From Methylomicrobium sp. (GTDB taxonomy: Bacteria > Pseudomonadota > Gammaproteobacteria > Methylococcales > Methylomonadaceae), in assembly GCA_007135635.1 (NCBI GenBank), contig SLIO01000139.1:1-5322 (forward strand): DNA of 5,322 nucleotides. The letters run 5' to 3'. The notes under the pieces were generated by a model. It did not search any database. It was not told the origin of the DNA and saw only the letters and a program-made list of their open reading frames with translations. The position numbers were made by a program, and so were the translations under genes. Below are positions 1 to 4,941 of this stretch, piece by piece (the stretch's first letter is position 1; each line of letters starts with the position of its first letter).

Positions 1-1
1 A

Positions 2-208
2 CTCCTGCAAGCCTTCCGGCCATGGAAACATTTGTTAGCGGAAATTGAGCCGGGCATATACGCGAAAAGCGGAACCCTAACCGGCGTCAGTTCGTTAGCA
101 GGGTATATGGTTAAACGCGGAGAGTGGCAGCCTTTTGCTATCGTAATGAATGAAAATGTACCTTATCAATTGAGAAATCGTATCGCTAGAGAGCTATCTA
201 TGAGATAA
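2..208 (+). CDS. D-alanyl-D-alanine carboxypeptidase/endopeptidase (peptidase S13, PBP4-like), C-terminal fragment
   Basis: An open frame enters from the left edge and ends at TAA 206-208, giving 68 residues. Its start lies outside the window. The fragment contains YAKSGTLTGVSSLAGYM followed by a stretch like FAIVMN. This matches the conserved C-terminal part of S13 penicillin-binding proteins, where a K-T/S-G motif (here K22-S23-G24 of the fragment) lines the active site and is followed by TLxGVxxLAGY and a hydrophobic strand ending in N. Family members are periplasmic and hydrolyse the terminal D-Ala or the D-Ala-mDAP cross-link of peptidoglycan. The catalytic SxxK and SxN motifs would lie upstream and cannot be seen. 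Ser in place of Thr in the KTG box is a tolerated variant in penicillin-binding proteins. The C-terminus stops soon after the fold, as is usual for the family. The assignment rests on the motif and its surroundings only. Confidence 0.78.
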   Translation, partial: LLQAFRPWKHLLAEIEPGIYAKSGTLTGVSSLAGYMVKRGEWQPFAIVMNENVPYQLRNRIARELSMR

Positions 209-251
209 GGATACGGTAAAAAATGTCCCTAAATGGTTCCCACGCTACCCT

Positions 252-493
252 GCGCTCATCGTTATAGATAAATCGTAGATGCCGTCTTGCCTTCTTAGCT
301 AATGCGACTTCGATGCCATTTATTATTACCTAACGTACCCGACTTCGAAATCGCGATCAGGGGATCGCTACCACAGAGCACCCGTCGCCCAACTGTGGGA
401 GCGACGCCTTCGTCGCGACTATCGAAGCCACTGACCTTTGATATCCGAAGATTTATCAAACAATCCCTACGATTTATCTATAACGATGAGCGC
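252..493. repeat. 242-bp element bounded by perfect 27-bp inverted repeats
   Basis: The left arm (252-278, starting GCGCTCATCG and ending AAATCGTAG) is the exact reverse complement of the right arm (467-493) over 27 bases. The match ends sharply at both sides of each arm. The arms are AT-rich in the middle and contain the small palindrome TTATAGATAA. The 188-bp interior holds a REP doublet (351-418) and no gene. A perfect 27-bp inverted repeat at this spacing is far beyond chance. It fits a small non-autonomous mobile element (MITE-like) or a large dispersed palindromic repeat. I found no convincing target-site duplication immediately outside the arms, so mobility is inference. Confidence 0.7.
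351..418. repeat. REP doublet (REPIN-like, two inverted REP hairpins)
   Basis: The right unit (393-418) begins CTGTGGGAG and folds into the hairpin GCGACG-CCTT-CGTCGC, the layout of gammaproteobacterial REP sequences with a GTGG head. The left unit (351-376) is the same sequence inverted. It matches the reverse complement of the right unit at 20 of 26 positions, including the full CCACAG/CTGTGG head. It folds into GCGATC-AGGG-GATCGC. Two stem pairs differ between the copies but both changes are compensated, so pairing is preserved. Paired inverted REPs of this type are mobilised in trans by RAYT (REP-associated tyrosine) transposases; no such gene lies in this window. Confidence 0.75.
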
Positions 494-528
494 TCAGCGC
501 GAGAATGATGGTTATATGAGGCCCTATG

Positions 529-718
529 CTAAGAAATATGCACAAAATAACTGCTACAAGTAGTAGGCTTTGCGGCGATTCGGTGACTCGCTTGACAGGA
601 CGCCGTGAATACTTCCATGTAGGCTTGACGGCGGCGTTCCCTTCCGCCGACACCTGTCAAGCGAGCCACCGAACCCCCACCCAGAAGTTGTCGAAGTTAT
701 TTCATGCTCGTTCCTAAG
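529..718. repeat. 190-bp palindromic element with long degenerate inverted arms
   Basis: The left arm (529-599) and the reverse complement of the right arm (653-718) align along most of their length. The outer 24 bases (left CTAAG...AAAATAACT, right reading CTTAGG...GAAATAACT) match at 17 positions. The inner 21 bases (579-599 with 653-673, beginning TTCGGT and ending GACAGG) match at 20 positions. The segment between the arms has further GC-rich self-complementarity, GGCGG with CCGCC around 631-648. A third, single arm of the same family is found at 3176-3246. This is a dispersed intergenic repeat, probably a non-autonomous element; the open frame at 526-717 is a by-product of it. Confidence 0.65.
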
Positions 719-787
719 CAACTGGAAAGGAGTGAGCAGTTGAGAGCCCCGATATAATGTTCGCTTTGTAAAGTCCGGTGCTGATGA

Positions 788-1600
788 TCACAACCCAGTT
801 TTTACCGACTTCACTGTAGGAGACAGGGTATTGATTTCACGCGAAATATTCGAATAAAGTTCAAGGGTCCAATCGGGTAATTTTTCGGTGCCGGGCACCA
901 GAGGATAAACCCTCGGGTCATGCGGTGCAATCACGACCTTTACATTGTCGACGCCCACATTGGCGGTTAACACGAAAAGCTCTTCAATCGCTTCATCACC
1001 CATGGCTAGGCAACCGATGGAACTGGCTTTGCCATGAATGAAAATATCCGACCCCGGTTTGATACGTCCCTCCTGCCAAGCATGGAAGCGATCGAATTCG
1101 TTGGGGTAATTGATTTTCATCGACAAGTGATAATGGCTATTCGGGTTCAGTCCTTCGATGCGGTAAATACCTTCCGGCACCTGCCTGTCGCCTTGGCGTA
1201 ATTTAGGGCCGGCCCCGCCGCTGGCAGCCTGAATGTCGTAGTCGCGAATGAACTGGAATTCGCCGCTGTCCTTGGCCCATAGCTCCAGTTTCTTCTCCTG
1301 TTTCAGAGCGATGAAAACGACTTCCCGTGGCGGATAAGAAACGTTGGCCTTGGCGAAATAGGGAGCAAGTTTGAGCGTTGCATACGGACCGTAAGCCTGC
1401 AGGACATCATCGACAGTTCTTTGACCGTCCAACGACGGCGGCGGAACGAAATAAAGGTTGCGGTCAGGCTGACCTTGCGGTTCGACGGCAGCGATGGTGG
1501 CAATGGCGCCGCCGGAAATCGCGGCAGGCTTTGGCGCGACGCATGCACCTAGCAATACTGACATGACCAGGCCGAAAACGATTTTGGCAGTTGATTTCAT
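788..1600 (-). CDS. L,D-transpeptidase-fold lipoprotein, YafK/DpaA-like
   Basis: This gene encodes 270 residues. The N-terminus is a lipoprotein signal: Lys at 2 and 6, a hydrophobic stretch, then the lipobox LLGAC at 16-20 with Cys20 as the predicted lipidated residue. A Pro/Ala-rich linker follows. The YkuD-type domain spans about residues 95-230 and ends in the catalytic motif IHGKASSIGCLAM, with His189-Gly190 and nucleophile Cys197. The segment HLSMKINYPNEFD (158-170) and the SIGCLAM box are typical of the YafK subfamily. In E. coli, YafK (DpaA) releases Braun lipoprotein from peptidoglycan rather than forming 3-3 cross-links, so an amidase/hydrolase role at the wall is the likeliest inference. 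With no D in lipid position +2, outer-membrane anchoring is expected. The ATG at 1600 is chosen because the signal starts there; no strong Shine-Dalgarno is visible. The gene is monocistronic and divergent from the thioredoxin-fold gene. Confidence 0.85.
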   Translation of the reverse strand: MKSTAKIVFGLVMSVLLGACVAPKPAAISGGAIATIAAVEPQGQPDRNLYFVPPPSLDGQRTVDDVLQAYGPYATLKLAPYFAKANVSYPPREVVFIALKQEKKLELWAKDSGEFQFIRDYDIQAASGGAGPKLRQGDRQVPEGIYRIEGLNPNSHYHLSMKINYPNEFDRFHAWQEGRIKPGSDIFIHGKASSIGCLAMGDEAIEELFVLTANVGVDNVKVVIAPHDPRVYPLVPGTEKLPDWTLELYSNISREINTLSPTVKSVKTGL

Positions 1601-1634
1601 AAAATTATGTTGGAAATGAATTCATAACCCGCTT

Positions 1635-1663
1635 AGTTTAAGCACCCTCTCCCATGTCCGCAA
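1635..1663 (-). promoter_or_regulatory. Possible sigma-70 promoter for the YafK-like gene
   Basis: Read on the minus strand, TTGCGG (1663-1658) and TAAACT (1640-1635) are separated by 17 bases, placing transcription start about 25-30 bases before the ATG at 1600. The matches to consensus are modest (3 of 6 and 4 of 6), so this is a weak prediction. Confidence 0.25.
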
Positions 1664-1717
1664 GCTCTAAGGCTTACCCAGTCGAAACAGGATTCGTAAG
1701 CTTGGCTTTTTCGTGTT

Positions 1718-1747
1718 TTGACGCAATTTGAAAGCACTGGTTACAAT
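1718..1747 (+). promoter_or_regulatory. Putative sigma-70 promoter for the DsbA-family gene
   Basis: TTGACG (1718-1723) and TACAAT (1742-1747) are separated by 18 bases, matching the consensus at 5 of 6 positions each. The start of transcription would fall near 1754, about 34 bases before the ATG at 1788. The location in the divergent gap and the hexamer quality make it credible. Confidence 0.5.
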
Positions 1748-1787
1748 GAAGGTTCATTTTATTGCGCGATAATAACTGAACCAGACC

Positions 1788-2417
1788 ATGCCAATACCTC
1801 GTTTATACTATATTCATGACCCCATGTGCAGTTGGTGCTATGCATTCAAATCGAGCTTTAATGCCTTGCAAAGGGACTTGCCACGGTCTATCCGTTTTAT
1901 TTACCTGCTGGGCGGTTTGGCGCCGGACTCCACCACACCAATGCCTGAATCTATGCGGCAAACCATTCAACAAACCTGGCACAGAATCGAACAAATCGTT
2001 CCTAAAGTCCGGTTTAATTTTGACTTTTGGGCTTTCAATACGCCAATCCGTTCAACTTACCCGGCCTGCCGAGCGCTGTTAGCAGCCAGAAAGCAAAGTC
2101 CAGATCATGAGATCCCCATGTTACAGGCTATACAGTCGGCCTATTATGAACGGGCTCATAACCCGTCGCTGACCGACACTCTTCAGGAATGCGCCGCCGA
2201 AATCGGCTTGGATGCCGCTCTATTCGGCAAAGACTTGTTGAGCCCAGCGATTGAACAGGAATTACAGCAAGAAATTCAATTGGCCAGAAGCATGGCCGTG
2301 TCGAGCTATCCGTCTTTACGTTTGCTGCATAATGATGATCTGTTTACCATTCGCATTGACTATCTCGATCATCGGGCTATGCTCGATGAAATAGCCAGCA
2401 TCCTGCAAGCCTTTTGA
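1788..2417 (+). CDS. DsbA-family thioredoxin-fold oxidoreductase (CSWC motif), probably cytoplasmic
   Basis: This gene encodes 209 residues. The protein opens with a beta strand, RLYYIHDPMCSWCYAF, placing the redox pair Cys14-Ser-Trp-Cys17 at the first strand-helix junction, as in the DsbA/FrnE-type (2-hydroxychromene-2-carboxylate isomerase-like) branch of the thioredoxin superfamily. A helical insertion follows (about 45-165), and the fold resumes with SSYPSLRLL, where Pro175 is the expected cis-proline facing the active site. The length suits this family. There is no signal peptide, so it should work in the cytoplasm, unlike periplasmic DsbA. The function is probably thiol-disulfide exchange, but its partner is unknown. 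The ATG at 1788 puts the CxxC at the usual distance from the N-terminus; the ribosome binding site is poor. The methyltransferase gene follows after 85 bases on the same strand, so co-transcription is possible. Confidence 0.8.
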   Translation: MPIPRLYYIHDPMCSWCYAFKSSFNALQRDLPRSIRFIYLLGGLAPDSTTPMPESMRQTIQQTWHRIEQIVPKVRFNFDFWAFNTPIRSTYPACRALLAARKQSPDHEIPMLQAIQSAYYERAHNPSLTDTLQECAAEIGLDAALFGKDLLSPAIEQELQQEIQLARSMAVSSYPSLRLLHNDDLFTIRIDYLDHRAMLDEIASILQAF

Positions 2418-2502
2418 GCCTTATTCAAAACCCACGCCTTTATCCTATCGACGCGATAAACTATGGATCATGCCGTATGAACGATCAACTATCAGGTGAA
2501 TA

Positions 2503-3129
2503 ATGGAACAGAAAGAAGAAGACTTGGCGCAAATAGAATCACTGACACTCAGTCATTATCAAAACAATGCCGAAGACTTTTGGCAGGGTACCAAAGACCA
2601 TGACGTGACCCAGAACTATGCGGCCTTTTTAGCGCGGCTGCCTAAAGATAAAGCGCTGGATATTTTAGATTTTGGCTGCGGGCCGGGACGCGATGTTCAC
2701 TATTTTAAGTCAATGGGACACCGACCGGTCGGCCTGGATGGTTGCGCAACGTTTTGCATGATGGCCCAAAGTTATACAGGCTGCGAGATTCTGCATCAGA
2801 ATTTCCTTAACCTAGACCTAGCCAAAAAACGTTTCGATGGCATTTTCGCCAATGCCTCGTTATTTCATGTGCCGAGCCGGGAACTGTCGCGCGTACTCAA
2901 GAGTTTGCACGCCACATTAAGGCCCGGCGGTATTTTATTTTCCTCGAATCCACGCGGCAATGACGAGGAAGGTTGGGCGGGGCAACGCTACGGTCACTTC
3001 ATGACCTTCGAAACCAGTAAACAGTATTTGGAAAAAGCCGGCTTCACTGTCCTCGAGCATTATTACCGCCCCAAAGACAGACCCGTTCATGAGCAGCCTT
3101 GGCTAGCGATAGTCGCGGGGAACCTCTGA
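2503..3129 (+). CDS. Class I SAM-dependent methyltransferase, substrate unknown
   Basis: This gene encodes 208 residues with a Rossmann-type SAM-binding fold. Motif I is ILDFGCGPGRD (54-64), the glycine-rich loop that holds SAM. The second strand ends in VGLDGC, with Asp79 expected to contact the ribose. FLNLDL (101-106) and FDGIFANASLFHVP (111-124) fit motifs III and post-II/IV, and LRPGGILFSS (139-148) is the usual motif after the fifth helix. The N-terminal helix with Tyr19 and the DFW segment precedes the core, as in many small-molecule methyltransferases of the Methyltransf_11/25 group. The substrate cannot be read from the sequence. AGGTG at 2494-2498 lies 4 bases before the ATG and supports this start. 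The gene lies 85 bases after the DsbA-family gene and converges on the SHOCT gene. Confidence 0.85.
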   Translation: MEQKEEDLAQIESLTLSHYQNNAEDFWQGTKDHDVTQNYAAFLARLPKDKALDILDFGCGPGRDVHYFKSMGHRPVGLDGCATFCMMAQSYTGCEILHQNFLNLDLAKKRFDGIFANASLFHVPSRELSRVLKSLHATLRPGGILFSSNPRGNDEEGWAGQRYGHFMTFETSKQYLEKAGFTVLEHYYRPKDRPVHEQPWLAIVAGNL

Positions 3130-3175
3130 CCCTAATCAAAAAAATCGTTTTTGTTCGGCAACGTGAACCCAGCAC

Positions 3176-3246
3176 CTAAGGATTTCGCGAAAAATAACTT
3201 CCTGTAGTTATGAGCTTTGTCGAGGGTTCGGTTACTCGCCTAGCAG
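3176..3246 (+). repeat. Single arm of the 529-718 repeat family
   Basis: Aligned without gaps to 529-552, the first 24 bases match at 18 positions, both starting CTAAG and ending AAATAACT. Further on both copies share GCTTTG and then a block that matches at 12 of 13 bases (TTCGGTTACTCGC here at 3227-3239; TTCGGTGACTCGC at 579-591). This copy contains the small palindrome ATAACT-TCCTGT-AGTTAT (3194-3211). I found no inverted partner arm downstream, so it is a solo arm or a truncated element. Confidence 0.55.
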
Positions 3247-3284
3247 AATGTAAGCGGTAGACCACGTCTGAAAACGGCAGTAGC

Positions 3285-3319
3285 GTAGGTCGGGTTAGCG
3301 CTAGGATAACCCGACCTAC
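3285..3319. repeat. Perfect 13-bp hairpin repeat between convergent genes
   Basis: GTAGGTCGGGTTA (3285-3297) pairs perfectly with TAACCCGACCTAC (3307-3319) around a 9-base loop. The GTAGGTCGGGTTA sequence resembles a widespread intergenic repeat of proteobacteria. It lies between the stops of two convergent genes, so its transcript hairpin could limit read-through from both sides, but no T-tract follows on either strand and it is not a classic intrinsic terminator. Confidence 0.7.
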
Positions 3320-3389
3320 CCACCTAAAGTATTAAACGCTGTAGACTGCTTGGAACTGGCGATTGTGCGCTACAGTCAACTATGGGGCA

Positions 3390-4229
3390 TCATAATCGCC
3401 CTAACAAGTCGGCTTTTTTGGCATTGTATTCATCGTCAGTCAATATGCCTTTATTTTTCAGATCAGTCAGCTTTTCGATAGTCACAAAAATATCCTCTTC
3501 ATGACTGGATGCGGGCTTATTGGATGCAGCCGGCTGCTGGACAGGTTTAGACTTGGCCTCCATTGGCACGTTGTCCACCGAAATGACAGGCAAACTATTT
3601 ACGTCGACCAAACCGTATTGACTGGTAAATGACAAAGAACCCCCTACCGACTGTTGCTGAGAAAACCCACTAATTTGATGATCCAGCGTGTCGTAAAGCG
3701 TTACATGCCCATTGACCTCAATCGCCAACCGGTGAATAGTCGCAAAATAGGCATAACGTACATTATTTTGTGCTCCTGTACTGCTGGGAAATTGGAGTCC
3801 TGCTGGCCACCAGTTTGCAGACCGAGTACTTGAAGGCGGGACAAATAGGCTAACCGGCCCCGATGGCCCGTTGCTATTTTGCTGTTGTTGGCCGCCAGAA
3901 GAGCTGCTTTGCTGCTGAGATCCTTGCGATTGCGACTGGAAAGACCCCGTTTGAAGCAAATTCGGCTGGCTGGCGACTAAATCGGACAATTCTTGACACA
4001 AGCCAGCAATGGCGTTTTTGAGTTGATTATTGAACATATCGCCCACCATAATCATTCCTCCTCGCATCCATTGCCCCGAGCCGCCGAATTCAGGGTGATT
4101 GAATTGAGCCATCGTTCCGTTACCATTGATCACGGATTGCAGGAGGCTGAACACCGCATCAAAGCTAAAATGATAACGCTGAGCGAGTTGATTGATAATT
4201 GTAGAGCCTTCCGGTGTAAGCTGATTCAT
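3390..4229 (-). CDS. SHOCT-domain protein of unknown function
   Basis: From the ATG at 4229 the protein has 279 residues. The N-terminal part (1-90) begins MNQLTPEGSTIINQLAQRYH and includes AQFNHPEFGGSGQWMRGGM (41-59), a block I recognise from a conserved proteobacterial family. A Gln/Ser/Gly-rich linker follows (95-125), then a beta-rich central region with ANWWPAGL (138-145), NNVRYAYF (155-162), TLYDTLDHQISGFSQQQ (177-193) and FTSQYGLVDV (201-210). A variable Pro/Ala linker leads to a C-terminal SHOCT helix pair (246-279, DIFVTIEKLTDLKNKGILTD and the KKADLLGRL end). SHOCT is a short oligomerisation-type domain; the biochemical role is unknown. No signal peptide is seen. The frame stays open to an ATG at 4424 (344 residues), but the extra 65 residues are low in similarity to anything I know. 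MNQLTPEG is the usual family start, and GGCGGA 7 bases upstream supports the downstream ATG. Confidence 0.78.
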   Translation of the reverse strand: MNQLTPEGSTIINQLAQRYHFSFDAVFSLLQSVINGNGTMAQFNHPEFGGSGQWMRGGMIMVGDMFNNQLKNAIAGLCQELSDLVASQPNLLQTGSFQSQSQGSQQQSSSSGGQQQQNSNGPSGPVSLFVPPSSTRSANWWPAGLQFPSSTGAQNNVRYAYFATIHRLAIEVNGHVTLYDTLDHQISGFSQQQSVGGSLSFTSQYGLVDVNSLPVISVDNVPMEAKSKPVQQPAASNKPASSHEEDIFVTIEKLTDLKNKGILTDDEYNAKKADLLGRL

Positions 4230-4640
4230 TGAATTTTCCGCCAAAGTATAAAATTGAGAACTTTTACTTCTTGCTATTTCCGATAAATTACCCAAGCCAT
4301 GAAGCAACAGATTCGAATTGCATGATGTCGGGAAACAAGTATCGGTCAAACTATCGTTTGTTGGTAAAGCCCACCCTGTCATCAAGTTAGCCTTTATGTC
4401 GGTATCCAGGCTATATGGATGCATTCAAACCATTGTCATCCCTGGCTTCCGAATTCCGGTAATCCATTCTGGAATGATGTTTTTGGTTAACGCAATAACA
4501 GTGAGATAGGATTTAGCCAATAGAAAGAGTGAGACGATTTGCTTGCTTTGTCAATAACTTTCATAAAACTATTGGAAGTCAATAAAATGTCGGGATTTAT
4601 AGCACATGCCCTGTCCGGTTTAACCTAAATTCGGCAGTTT

Positions 4641-4790
4641 AACCATGAAGCACATGAAGCATATGAAGTTCATAAAGTATTTCAAGAGATCACCTAAATA
4701 GTCCCGCTACCCCATTGGGTCAATGAAAGATCTATACAAACGAATAAGAAGTTATTGAACTTAATTCTTATTCTTCACGATCTTCATGGT
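4641..4790. repeat. Inverted pair of ATGAAG-type tandem repeats
   Basis: The left side holds four 9-base units: CATGAAGCA twice exactly (4644-4661), then TATGAAGTT and CATAAAGTA (4662-4679). The right side (4767-4790) read in reverse complement begins ACCATGAAGATC and continues GTGAAGAATAAG, aligning with ACCATGAAGCAC... of the left side. This resembles the 'accatgaag' style interspersed repeats found in several proteobacterial genomes. The two ends face each other across about 90 bases. Confidence 0.5.
4742..4773. repeat. AT-rich 9-bp hairpin
   Basis: GAATAAGAA (4742-4750) is the exact reverse complement of TTCTTATTC (4765-4773), with 14 bases between. An alternative smaller stem, AAGTT-ATTG-AACTT (4749-4762), uses part of the same bases. 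No regulatory role can be read from it. Confidence 0.45.
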
Positions 4791-4814
4791 GAAATGCTTT
4801 TTCTAGCAGCGTTG

Positions 4815-4841
4815 CCCGGATGGAGAGTAGCGCAATCCGGG
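4815..4841. repeat. CCCGGAT...ATCCGGG dispersed repeat
   Basis: CCCGGAT (4815-4821) pairs with ATCCGGG (4835-4841) around GGAGAGTAGCGCA. The sequence resembles the common proteobacterial intergenic motif 'CCCGGATG-GAGCGCAGCG-AATCCGGG' with a degenerate centre. Confidence 0.5.
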
Positions 4842-4941
4842 AAGTTCGAAGCCACGCCATTCCAGTATTCCACTCCGCTGCATACGAACTCCGTTACCCA
4901 GAACTTTATTTATCACGAAATCCTAAGAGGTAATTCGTTGT

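Larger units (their letters stand above)
209..787. other. Gene-free stretch filled with palindromic repeats
   Basis: This 579-base stretch lies between the S13 peptidase stop and the stop of the minus-strand YafK-like gene. I see no credible gene in it. The two short open frames here (302-508 and 526-717) run through the inverted repeats, lack ribosome binding sites and give low-complexity, Arg/Ser-rich translations with no family resemblance. Nearly all of it is explained by two adjacent palindromic elements (252-493 and 529-718). The remainder (719-787) has a small inverted repeat, AACTG at 720-724 with CAGTT at 737-741, and an isolated TATAAT at 753-758 without a matching -35 box. No classic terminator with a T-tract is visible for either flanking gene. 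Confidence 0.6.
4230..4941. other. Gene-free stretch with degenerate repeats
   Basis: This 712-base stretch lies between the preferred start of the SHOCT gene and the phosphorothioation-associated gene. Positions 4230-4424 remain open in the SHOCT frame but are probably leader sequence. Positions 4425-4640 are AT-rich with only weak structure, for example CCAATAG at 4517-4523 against CTATTGG at 4569-4575, and TCAATAA written twice near 4551 and 4580. Positions 4641-4841 hold an inverted pair of ATGAAG-type repeats, an AT-rich hairpin and a CCCGGAT repeat. A 65-codon open frame at 4755-4952 crosses these repeats and overlaps the next gene start; I do not regard it as a gene. Confidence 0.5.

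Noticed and set aside
252..493. CRISPR array or insertion sequence
   Set aside because: The repeats are inverted, not direct with regular spacers, and no transposase frame exists between the arms.
302..508. Open frame of 68 codons
   Set aside because: It runs across the REP doublet and the right 27-bp arm, has no ribosome binding site and no recognisable protein features.
526..717. Open frame of 63 codons
   Set aside because: It coincides almost exactly with the palindromic repeat 529-718; the frame is a by-product of the repeat.
753..758. Isolated TATAAT as a promoter
   Set aside because: No acceptable -35 box at 16-18 bases and no plus-strand gene downstream.
1303..1566. Open frames on both strands inside the YafK-like gene
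   Set aside because: They are shadows of the well-supported lipoprotein gene in other frames.
1672..1710. GCTTAC/GTAAGC inverted repeat followed by TTTTT as a terminator
   Set aside because: Only a 6-bp stem with an 18-base loop, located between divergent gene starts where no terminator is needed.
1803..2082. Open frames overlapping the DsbA-family gene
   Set aside because: Shadow frames; the CSWC-containing frame has clear family features and the others do not.
3993..4509. Plus-strand open frames opposite the SHOCT gene and its leader
   Set aside because: No homology or ribosome binding site, and they overlap a better-supported minus-strand gene or its upstream region.
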